Below are positions 1 to 5,265 of a stretch of DNA of 5,265 nucleotides, piece after piece (position 1 is the first letter of the stretch; every line of letters starts with the position of its first letter). Both the position numbers and the translations under genes were made by a program. The stretch covers positions 1 to 5,265 of the forward strand of contig DNQL01000039.1 of the NCBI GenBank assembly GCA_003500765.1, read 5' to 3'. The notes beneath the pieces are model-generated. The model did no database searches. It was not told where the DNA came from and worked only from the letters and a program-made list of their open reading frames with translations. The DNA is from Elusimicrobiota bacterium. Lineage in GTDB: Bacteria; Elusimicrobiota; Elusimicrobia; Elusimicrobiales; UBA9959.

Positions 1-327
1 GCCGCCAACGTCTCCGCGGCGCGGGCCGCTCTGGCCGCCGCCGAGGCGGGCCTCAGGAACTCCTCCGACGAGGTATCCCTGGCCGCCGAAGACGCCTTCC
101 TGTCCTGGCGCGAAGCCTACGCCTGGCTGGACGTGGCGAAAAGCTCCCTCGACGCGGCCGAGGCCAGGGCCTGGCTCGTGCGCAAGCAGTACCTGGCCGG
201 GCAGACCTCGTATTTCGAGTGGAGGACCGTGGAGGACTCCCTTATCACGGAGCAAAACGATTATCTTTCCGCGGGGCGGGCGCTGGTGCTGGCGCACGCG
301 GCCTTCGTCCGCGCGCTTGGAGAATAA
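1..327 (+). CDS. TolC-family outer-membrane efflux protein, C-terminal part (5' end outside window)
   Basis: The frame is open from the first base to a TAA at 325-327 and gives 108 residues. It is Ala/Leu/Glu-rich and reads as long amphipathic helices with few breaks. The central stretch (about residues 58-90) has the pattern typical of outer-membrane efflux proteins: a helix ending in a short turn 'LAGQTSYFEW', then a second helix with regularly placed Leu, Glu and Gln, closing in Ala-rich sequence ending 'ALGE'. In TolC-like proteins this corresponds to the last periplasmic helical hairpin, where a (Y/L)xxGxxSxxEw-type motif is common. The known role is a trimeric channel through the outer membrane and periplasm. 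The stop lies 1 nt before the adaptor's start, which supports a tripartite efflux operon. The beta-barrel and N-terminal repeat lie upstream and cannot be judged. The family call rests on the helical pattern plus context. Confidence 0.83.
   Translation, partial: AANVSAARAALAAAEAGLRNSSDEVSLAAEDAFLSWREAYAWLDVAKSSLDAAEARAWLVRKQYLAGQTSYFEWRTVEDSLITEQNDYLSAGRALVLAHAAFVRALGE
319..322 (+). promoter_or_regulatory. Shine-Dalgarno site (GGAG) for the adaptor gene
   Basis: GGAG sits in the last codons of the upstream channel gene, 6 nt before a GTG at 329-331. This is the best-placed SD seen in the window and decides the adaptor start. A TTG at 317 in the same frame would put the SD inside the coding region and has no SD of its own. 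Sharing of the upstream gene's end with the SD implies translational coupling. Confidence 0.7.
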
Positions 328-328
328 A

Positions 329-1288
329 GTGAAAAGACCTTTTTACAAGACGAAAAAATTCATCTTCGGCGCCCTTATCGTGCTGCTGATAGGCGGCGGC
401 TGCGCTTCGTTGCGGAAGAAGCGGGCCGCGGCCGAAGCCCGCCGCATAGCCGAGATGACCGCCGTGAAGCCGGAGCGCGGCGACCTGGTCACCAAGACGC
501 AGGCGGCCGGCACCGTCGAGCCGGAGAACCGCGTGCTCGTGACGCCCTCCGTCTCCGGCCGGGCGGAGGAAGTACTCTTCGAAGAAGGCCGGCAAGTGGA
601 AAAAGGCGCCGTCCTGGCCTGGATAAGTTCCAGCGAACGGACCGCTCTGCTGGACTCGCTCAAGATGAAGGAATCCACGCCCGAGGAGCGGCGCATGGTC
701 GAGGAGGCCTACAACCTGACGCCGGTCGTGGCCCCCATATCCGGCATGGTGGTCAAGCGCTCAGTAGAACCGGGCCAGTCGGTAAGCCCCGCCAAAGAAC
801 TGGCGGTCGTCTCCGACCGGCTCATCGTCAAGACTTTCGTGGACGAGACCGACATCGGGTCGGTCAAAGAGGGCCAACGCGCCGAATTCTACCTTGACGC
901 CTTCCCCAAGTCGAAGCGCGAGGGCCGGATCCTGGCCATCTCGCATGAATCCGTCACGAAGGACGGCGTGATCGTATACGAAGTAAAGGTCCTGCCGGCC
1001 GGCTCCACCAGGGACCTGCGCTCGGGCATGACCGCCGACGTCCTGATAACGACGGGGAGGAAGGCAGGTGTGCTGATGGTGCCCAAACGCGCGGTAAAGT
1101 ACCGCGACGGCGGCGCGACGGTCTCGGCCAAGTCCTCCCCCTCGGCCCCGCTCGCGGACAAAGAGATAAAGACAGGCTCCACGGACGAGCGGATGATAGA
1201 GGTGAAGGAAGGCCTCGCCGAGACCGACACCGTATATTACTCGACCGGGATAGGCGGCGAACGTTCCGGCTTCCGCATGCGCTTCTGA
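329..1288 (+). CDS. MacA/HlyD-type periplasmic adaptor (membrane fusion protein) with short hairpin
   Basis: This 319-residue protein would bridge an inner-membrane pump and a TolC-like channel. The N-terminus is basic (KRPFYKTKK) followed by one hydrophobic segment (about residues 11-25), an inner-membrane anchor leaving the rest in the periplasm. The first lipoyl/barrel-sandwich half is at about 65-102 (includes 'PSVSGRAEEVLFEEGRQVEKG'-like spacing) and the second at about 131-164 ('VVAPISGMVVKRSVEPGQSV'). A beta-barrel follows at about 165-243 with 'RSGMTADVLI', and a membrane-proximal domain to the end. The segment joining the lipoyl halves is only about 28 residues (103-130), shorter than the coiled-coil hairpin of E. 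coli MacA. The GTG start is chosen for its GGAG SD 6 nt upstream. The gene lies 1 nt after the channel stop and 2 nt before the ABC transporter start, so MacA-like assignment is by context and fold. Cys25 follows Gly-Gly-Gly, a poor lipobox. Confidence 0.9.
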   Translation: MKRPFYKTKKFIFGALIVLLIGGGCASLRKKRAAAEARRIAEMTAVKPERGDLVTKTQAAGTVEPENRVLVTPSVSGRAEEVLFEEGRQVEKGAVLAWISSSERTALLDSLKMKESTPEERRMVEEAYNLTPVVAPISGMVVKRSVEPGQSVSPAKELAVVSDRLIVKTFVDETDIGSVKEGQRAEFYLDAFPKSKREGRILAISHESVTKDGVIVYEVKVLPAGSTRDLRSGMTADVLITTGRKAGVLMVPKRAVKYRDGGATVSAKSSPSAPLADKEIKTGSTDERMIEVKEGLAETDTVYYSTGIGGERSGFRMRF

Positions 1289-1290
1289 CG

Positions 1291-3246
1291 ATGTCCCCCC
1301 TGATAGACATAAGGAACGTCTCCAAGACCTACGCCACCGGCTCCTTCACGGTCCGGGCGCTCAGGGACGTATCCATAGCCATAGAGCCCGGGGAATTCGT
1401 GGCCCTGGTGGGGCCGTCGGGTTCGGGCAAGAGCACGCTGCTCCACATAATGGGGTTCCTGGACCGTCCGGATTCGGGCGAGTATTATTTCGCGGGCCAC
1501 CCCACGGCCAGCCTCGGCGAGGGGCGCCTGGCCGCCATACGCAGCCGCATGGTCGGGTTCATCTTCCAGTCCTTCCACCTCCTCAAGCGCACCACGGCCA
1601 AGGACAACGTGCTCCTGCCGATGGTCTACACGGGCCTGGGCACCGACGACCGCAAGGCGCTGGACTGCCTCTCGCTGGTCGGCCTGTCCGACAGGGTAAA
1701 GCACAAATCGAACGAACTCTCCGGCGGCCAGTGCCAACGGGTCGCCATAGCCCGGTCGCTGGTCAACGACCCGCTGGTGGTAATGGCCGACGAGCCCACC
1801 GGCAACCTGGACGCCGCGAGCCGGCACGAAGTGATGCAGGCGATAAAGTCGCTCAACGAGCGCGGCCTGACCATAGTGATCGTGACGCACGACGACGAGG
1901 TCGCGGCCATGACCAACAGGACCGTGCGGATGAAGGACGGGGAGATAGTCTCCGACGAGACCGTCCGCGCCCCGTCGGCTTCCGTCCCCGCGGCGGCGCC
2001 CCTGCCGGCCGCCAGGCTCGGCTTCTCCCCCTCCGAGTTCGCCGAACAGCTCAAGGTCGCCTTCAAGGCCATCTGGAGCCACAAGACGCGCAGCGCGCTT
2101 ACCGTGCTGGGCATCTTCATAGGCGTCGGAGCGATAATCTCGCTGATGACCATAAGCGAAGGCTTCATGAAGAACCTGCTCTCCGGCGCCAGCGAGGACG
2201 ACGCGAAGAAAGTATGGGTCACCCCGCGCTGGGAACCGGGCAAGCCCAGGCGGCGCTTCACGATGGGCGAGGTCGAGGCCCTGCGGCTTAAAGTGCCGCT
2301 GGCGGAGAACGTGCAGCCGATGCTGCATCGCGACCTGACCATCACCGTAGGCGACAGGCGCGTCGAGTCCACCATCAACACCCACGAGGGCTTCGAGCTG
2401 CGGGAGCAGGTCCCTCCCGGGGGGTATTTCCAGAACCGCAAGGTCGCGGGCAGGTTCTTCACCAAGTCCGAGAACCAGGCCAGGGAAAGGGTGACCGTGA
2501 TAAACCACGCCCTGTCAAAAAAACTTTTCGACACGGTGGAGTCGGTCAACGCCGAGATAAAGATCAAAGGCCTGTCCTTCACCGTGGTCGGGGTGACCGA
2601 GGACCACAAGGCCGAGCAGATGTTCGGCGGCCGGCCGACGGCTTATATCCCGCTCAACACCGCGGCCAAGCGCGTGTTCGGGGAAACGCGGCTCGGGGCG
2701 ATAGAGATATCCGCCCCGACGCCGGAGGACACCAAGGAAGCGAGGCGCCAGATAATAGATGTCCTGCGGGAAGAGCGCAATCTCCGCGAGGACGCCGAGG
2801 ACGATTTCGAGGTGCGCACCTTCGAGGCGCAGATAGAGATGTTCAAGCAGACCATGGGGAAGATCTCGCTGGTGGTCTACGGCATAGCGGGCATCTCGCT
2901 GCTGGTCGGCGGCATCGGCATCATGAACATCATGCTGGTCAGCGTTACCGAGCGCACGCGCGAGATAGGCCTGCGCAAGGCGCTGGGGGCGCGCAACTCC
3001 GACATACTCAGCCAGTTCCTGATAGAGGCGGTGGTACTCTGCATGCTGGGCGGCGTGCTGGGAGTGGGTCTGGGCTACGCCCTGGCCTGGGCGGCCTACT
3101 TCTTCACCAAGGTGCAGCCGGCGCTCGGCGCCGGGACCATAGCCTTCGCTTTCGGATTCTCCACGCTCATCGGCGTGGGCTTCGGCTTCTGGCCCGCCAT
3201 GCGCGCGGCCATGCTCGATCCCATCGAAGCCCTGCGTTACGAATAA
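1291..3246 (+). CDS. macB: MacB-type ABC transporter, fused ATPase and FtsX-like permease
   Basis: The 651-residue length matches E. coli MacB (648). The N-terminal nucleotide-binding domain (about 1-225) shows Walker A GPSGSGKST (41-49), Q-loop Q93, signature LSGGQ (143-147, followed by Cys where Gln is usual), Walker B LVVMADE (162-168) and switch His200. An Ala/Pro-rich linker (about 226-245) leads to TM1 (about 268-288). A large periplasmic domain (about 290-525) follows, then TM2 (about 526-550), TM3 (575-600) and TM4 (612-635). The conserved FtsX/MacB stretch after TM2, 'SVTERTREIGLRKALGAR' (551-568), is present, as is the C-terminal 'DPIEALRYE'. MacB family members use ATP hydrolysis to drive substrates from the periplasm through a TolC-type channel by mechanotransmission; substrates include macrolides, peptides and lipid-linked molecules, and the one here is unknown. 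The ATG is 2 nt after the adaptor stop with no SD, suggesting translation by re-initiation after the adaptor. Confidence 0.95.
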   Translation: MSPLIDIRNVSKTYATGSFTVRALRDVSIAIEPGEFVALVGPSGSGKSTLLHIMGFLDRPDSGEYYFAGHPTASLGEGRLAAIRSRMVGFIFQSFHLLKRTTAKDNVLLPMVYTGLGTDDRKALDCLSLVGLSDRVKHKSNELSGGQCQRVAIARSLVNDPLVVMADEPTGNLDAASRHEVMQAIKSLNERGLTIVIVTHDDEVAAMTNRTVRMKDGEIVSDETVRAPSASVPAAAPLPAARLGFSPSEFAEQLKVAFKAIWSHKTRSALTVLGIFIGVGAIISLMTISEGFMKNLLSGASEDDAKKVWVTPRWEPGKPRRRFTMGEVEALRLKVPLAENVQPMLHRDLTITVGDRRVESTINTHEGFELREQVPPGGYFQNRKVAGRFFTKSENQARERVTVINHALSKKLFDTVESVNAEIKIKGLSFTVVGVTEDHKAEQMFGGRPTAYIPLNTAAKRVFGETRLGAIEISAPTPEDTKEARRQIIDVLREERNLREDAEDDFEVRTFEAQIEMFKQTMGKISLVVYGIAGISLLVGGIGIMNIMLVSVTERTREIGLRKALGARNSDILSQFLIEAVVLCMLGGVLGVGLGYALAWAAYFFTKVQPALGAGTIAFAFGFSTLIGVGFGFWPAMRAAMLDPIEALRYE

Positions 3247-3249
3247 CGC

Positions 3250-4683
3250 TCAATACTTCCCGTAAATTTCCAGCAGCAGGTCCCGGTGCAGGCCGTCGAG
3301 GGCGGAGCCGGGGCCCGCGTAATTATTTACCACCGAACAGAAAGCCAGCGTGCGCCCGCGCTTCGTCTTCAGATAACCGGCGTATCCTCGCACGTTCCTG
3401 AGCGAGCCGGACTTCACGCGCAGGGCTTTCTCCAGCGGCGTCCCGGCGCCCATGCGCTTTATATGGCCGAAAGCGTCGGGGTCGCCCGGAAAAGGAAGGG
3501 AGTCGTAAAAAGCGGGGAACCACGGCTTCTTATAGACGGCCGCGAGCAGACGGGCGAAGGCGCCGGCCTTCGCCAGGTTGACCCGAGAGAGGCCGCAGCC
3601 GTCGGCGACGCTGAATCCGCCGGCCACCCCTTCGGCGGCCAGGAAATCCGCGACGGCCTTACGCCCCTCTTCCGGCGCGCCGGCGCCGTACTTCTCCAGG
3701 CCCATGTGCCGAAGCAGCAGTTCGGCGTAGAGGTTGAAACTCCGCTTATTGAGCGCGCGCACTATCTCGGACAGCGGGGCCGAGCTCGACGCGGCGATCT
3801 CGTAGGCGCCGGGCGGGACTTTCCCCTTGCCGGCGCCGCCGGACTTTATCCCGGCCGCGGAGAGCGCCTCCGCGAAAGCCCGGGCGGCGAACAGCGCCGG
3901 GTCGGGAAGCGCGGCCTTTATGGGGAAATCCACCGGGCCCATCGGGATGGTACCGCGCAGCGACGCGGAGTCCTCTCCCGGAAAGGCGAAGACATAGCCG
4001 TTATCTCCGGACCCCTCGGGGCCGGTCAGCATCAGGTTCTCGAACGACAGTCCCGGCATAGGGGGGTCGGTCCTGACAACTTCGGCCTTTTCGCCGGGGG
4101 CCGCGCCGGGCTTGAAATAGATCCTGTAAAGGTTGTCGTTGACGGTCAGGGCCGAGGGACGCGCGGCGTAATAATTGCCGATGTCCTCCCACGACCAGGA
4201 ACCGGGCTGAAAGCTTTCGAACAGGCTCTCGTCGCCCAGGACCCGGCCGCCGACCGACTTTACGCCGGCCGCCTGCAACTCGCCGGCCCAGGCGGAATAG
4301 ACCGCGGCCGTGGCCGGCGCGTTCCTGATAAGTTCCGAGCCCAGCGAAGGGTCGCCGCCGCCCACTACGTAAAGATCGCCGCGCAGGACCCCGTCCGCGG
4401 GTTTTTCCGAAGCCGCGAGCCTGGTGACGAACCGCCTTTCGGGTCCGAGGTATTCCAGCGCCGCCGCGGTTACCGGCAGCTTCATCGTGCTCGCCGGGAC
4501 AAGGCTGAGGTCCGCGTCCCGCGAAAATATTTCCTTGCCCGTGGCGGCGTCCGTCACGGCGAAACCCCAGGAGGCGCCCGACATGGCGGGGGCGGCGGCC
4601 GCCTTTTTAACGGAGGAGGAAAGCGAGGCGGCCCGGGCCGGCAGGGCCAGGGACAGCAATGAGAGTAATATGGCTGTTTTCAT
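3250..4683 (-). CDS. dacB: PBP4-type D-alanyl-D-alanine carboxypeptidase/endopeptidase (peptidase S13)
   Basis: This 477-residue exported enzyme would trim the terminal D-Ala from peptidoglycan stem peptides and/or cleave cross-links in the periplasm. Residues 1-18 form a signal peptide (MKTAILLSLLSLALPARA, cut after A18). Catalytic motifs in order are S65-T-M-K68 (nucleophile and base), S315-F-N317 (SxN) and K424-S-G426 (KTG equivalent). About 250 residues separate the first two motifs, as expected for S13 enzymes, which carry inserted domains there; length equals E. coli DacB. A 'DGxGLSR' motif (361-367) is also recognisable, with Cys363 where Ser is usual. ATG at 4683-4681 is preferred over an in-frame TTG at 4698 because it begins the signal peptide directly. 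No SD precedes it; a TATACT lies 6 nt upstream. It converges on the transporter gene with 3 nt between stops and is transcribed away from the membrane-protein gene at 4781. Confidence 0.95.
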   Translation of the reverse strand: MKTAILLSLLSLALPARAASLSSSVKKAAAAPAMSGASWGFAVTDAATGKEIFSRDADLSLVPASTMKLPVTAAALEYLGPERRFVTRLAASEKPADGVLRGDLYVVGGGDPSLGSELIRNAPATAAVYSAWAGELQAAGVKSVGGRVLGDESLFESFQPGSWSWEDIGNYYAARPSALTVNDNLYRIYFKPGAAPGEKAEVVRTDPPMPGLSFENLMLTGPEGSGDNGYVFAFPGEDSASLRGTIPMGPVDFPIKAALPDPALFAARAFAEALSAAGIKSGGAGKGKVPPGAYEIAASSSAPLSEIVRALNKRSFNLYAELLLRHMGLEKYGAGAPEEGRKAVADFLAAEGVAGGFSVADGCGLSRVNLAKAGAFARLLAAVYKKPWFPAFYDSLPFPGDPDAFGHIKRMGAGTPLEKALRVKSGSLRNVRGYAGYLKTKRGRTLAFCSVVNNYAGPGSALDGLHRDLLLEIYGKY

Positions 4684-4689
4684 ATTTGC

Positions 4690-4695
4690 AGTATA
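4690..4695 (-). promoter_or_regulatory. -10-like hexamer TATACT for dacB, leaderless geometry
   Basis: On the minus strand TATACT (5 of 6 matches to TATAAT) is followed by 6 nt (GCAAAT) and then the dacB ATG. The expected transcription start would fall on or next to the A of the ATG, so the mRNA would have essentially no 5' UTR. No SD lies between the hexamer and the ATG, and no convincing -35 (GGCGCT at a 17-nt spacing). The call is inferred from spacing; transcript ends are not visible in DNA. Confidence 0.5.
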
Positions 4696-4768
4696 CAAAA
4701 TGACGGCGGGAGAGCGCCCCGCGGCGGCGCCGGGCGGAATGGTGTCCCCACTCCTCCGCCCTATTTTA

Positions 4769-4774
4769 TAGAAT
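4769..4774 (+). promoter_or_regulatory. -10-like hexamer TAGAAT for the membrane-protein gene, leaderless geometry
   Basis: TAGAAT (5 of 6 matches to TATAAT) in an AT-rich patch (4761-4774) is followed by 6 nt (CACGCT) and the ATG at 4781. This is the same spacing as on the opposite strand for dacB. No SD-like purine run precedes the ATG, and no -35 element is seen at the usual distance. An overlapping alternative, TATAGA at 4767-4772, would shift the start by only 2 nt. Confidence 0.48.
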
Positions 4775-4780
4775 CACGCT

Positions 4781-5265
4781 ATGGGAACAGTGAGCGACAA
4801 GACCGCGCTTTACGGCTGGCTGGCTTTCGCCTTCGCCTGCTCGGCCTTCTTCCTGCCGGTGGTTAACCCCGACATCTACTGGCACCTGTCGGCCGGGCGC
4901 TACATGGCCGGGACCGGGACATTGCCGGCGACCGATTTCCTCTCTTGGAGCATGGCCGGCGCGGAGTGGGTCAATTTCGAATGGCTGCCGCAGCTGCTCT
5001 ACTACGGGGCTCACTCGGCAGGCGGGTTCCCCGCCCTGCTGCTCCTGAAGGCCGGCCTCTTCGTCCTCACGCTGCTGACGGTGAGGGCCTCGGTACTGCA
5101 GCAGGGGCGCCCGGCCGCCCTGCCTTTCGCGCTGATCTTTTTCGCCGCCGCGACGGTGTCCGGCTGCGACCTAAGGCCCGAGAACTTCAGCCTTCTTTTC
5201 TTCGCGCTGACGCTGCATTTCCTGGAAAGGGCCCGGATGCGCGGGGCGGCGGCCGCGCCGTCCAC
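4781..5265 (+). CDS. Polytopic membrane protein, GT-C glycosyltransferase-like, N-terminal part (3' end outside window)
   Basis: From ATG at 4781 the frame stays open to the window edge: 161 full codons. The layout is a short polar N-terminus, TM1 (about 10-28), a roughly 50-residue loop, TM2 (about 84-102), TM3 (about 111-128) and TM4 (about 135-148). The loop after TM1 carries 'NPDIYWHLSAG' (29-39), 'GTLPATDFLSW' (46-56) and 'EWVNFEWLPQLL' (62-73); 'RPENFSLLFFAL' (132-143) follows TM3. The pattern D-x-x-WHL-x-x-G, G-x-x-P-x-x-D-x-x-S, W-x-x-x-EWL, then RP-x-x-F, recurs in bacterial membrane proteins often annotated as hypothetical or as PMT/ArnT-like. GT-C enzymes use an acidic residue in the first extracytoplasmic loop to transfer a sugar from a polyprenyl-phosphate donor; Asp31 is a candidate but this is inference. 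Without the remaining TM helices the family cannot be settled. No SD precedes the ATG; a GTG at 4790 is a less likely start. Confidence 0.72.
   Translation, partial: MGTVSDKTALYGWLAFAFACSAFFLPVVNPDIYWHLSAGRYMAGTGTLPATDFLSWSMAGAEWVNFEWLPQLLYYGAHSAGGFPALLLLKAGLFVLTLLTVRASVLQQGRPAALPFALIFFAAATVSGCDLRPENFSLLFFALTLHFLERARMRGAAAAPS

Larger units (their letters stand above)
4684..4780. other. Divergent intergenic region between dacB and the membrane-protein gene
   Basis: This 97-bp gap is the only appreciable non-coding DNA in the window and must hold the promoters of both divergent genes. Both ends are AT-rich and carry -10-like hexamers; the middle (about 4701-4760) is GC-rich with no recognisable -35 box at 16-18 nt from either hexamer. 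A short imperfect GC inverted repeat (GCGCC 4714-4718 / GGCGC 4726-4730) is present but has no T tract. No operator of a known family was recognised. Confidence 0.7.

Noticed and set aside
317..331. TTG at 317 as the adaptor start.
   Set aside because: It overlaps the GGAG SD, has no SD of its own and adds only four residues. GTG at 329 has ideal SD spacing.
386..406. Lipoprotein signal in the adaptor (LLIGGGC, Cys25).
   Set aside because: The residue three before Cys is Gly rather than Leu, Val or Ile, so the lipobox is poor. A simple N-terminal membrane anchor explains the segment, though a lipoprotein form is not fully excluded.
1237..2508. A 423-codon open frame on the - strand across the ABC transporter, plus another overlapping 327-codon frame.
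   Set aside because: Both are antisense to the Walker, signature and permease sequence of a clear MacB-type protein. Their translations are low-complexity His/Gly/Arg- or Ser-rich with no domain pattern.
3286..4662. A 458-codon open frame on the + strand across dacB.
   Set aside because: It lies antisense to a gene with signal peptide and all S13 catalytic motifs. Its translation is Arg/Gly-rich with no recognisable domain. Long antisense frames are expected opposite GC-rich genes with biased third positions.
4681..4698. TTG at 4698 as the dacB start.
   Set aside because: It would run through the TATACT hexamer and place five extra residues before a signal peptide that begins naturally at the ATG at 4683.
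4714..4730. GC inverted repeat GCGCC/GGCGC as a possible intrinsic terminator.
   Set aside because: The stem is only 5 bp, no T tract follows on either strand, and it lies between divergent genes where no terminator is needed. Such matches are common by chance in GC-rich DNA.

Overview
The window is dense, GC-rich bacterial DNA from a diderm (outer-membrane) organism. It encodes part of an outer-membrane efflux channel, a periplasmic adaptor, and a peptidoglycan carboxypeptidase with an export signal. The taxon cannot be fixed from the sequence. One strong compositional marker is the isoleucine codons: in the three complete genes I count 39 ATA, 28 ATC and 1 ATT, although third positions are otherwise mostly G or C. 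That is atypical of familiar GC-rich Proteobacteria and Actinobacteria. It would fit a less-studied phylum; GC-rich Elusimicrobiota is my low-confidence guess.

Left part (1-3246, + strand): an apparent tripartite efflux operon in the order TolC-family outer-membrane channel (3' end only), MacA/HlyD-type periplasmic adaptor, MacB-type ABC transporter (ATPase fused to permease). The three genes are separated by 1 and 2 nt, so they are almost certainly co-transcribed and probably translationally coupled. Together they would carry an unidentified substrate from the inner membrane or periplasm across the outer membrane. The adaptor is unusual because the hairpin between its two lipoyl half-motifs is only about 28 residues.

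Middle (3250-4683, - strand): a complete PBP4-type (DacB, peptidase family S13) D-Ala-D-Ala carboxypeptidase/endopeptidase with signal peptide and the SxxK, SxN and K[ST]G catalytic motifs. It converges on the transporter gene with only 3 nt between the stop codons.

Right part (4684-5265): a 97-bp divergent intergenic region, then the first 161 codons of a + strand polytopic membrane protein that runs off the window. It resembles the GT-C / dolichyl-phosphate-mannose-transferase-like membrane proteins. The most interesting regulatory observation is here: both divergent genes have a TANNNT -10-like hexamer exactly 6 nt upstream of their ATG and neither has a Shine-Dalgarno sequence. This is the geometry of leaderless mRNAs, whereas the adaptor gene inside the operon has a clear SD. 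There are no tRNA or rRNA genes, CRISPR arrays, mobile elements or evident intrinsic terminators, and no gene-free stretch longer than 97 bp.
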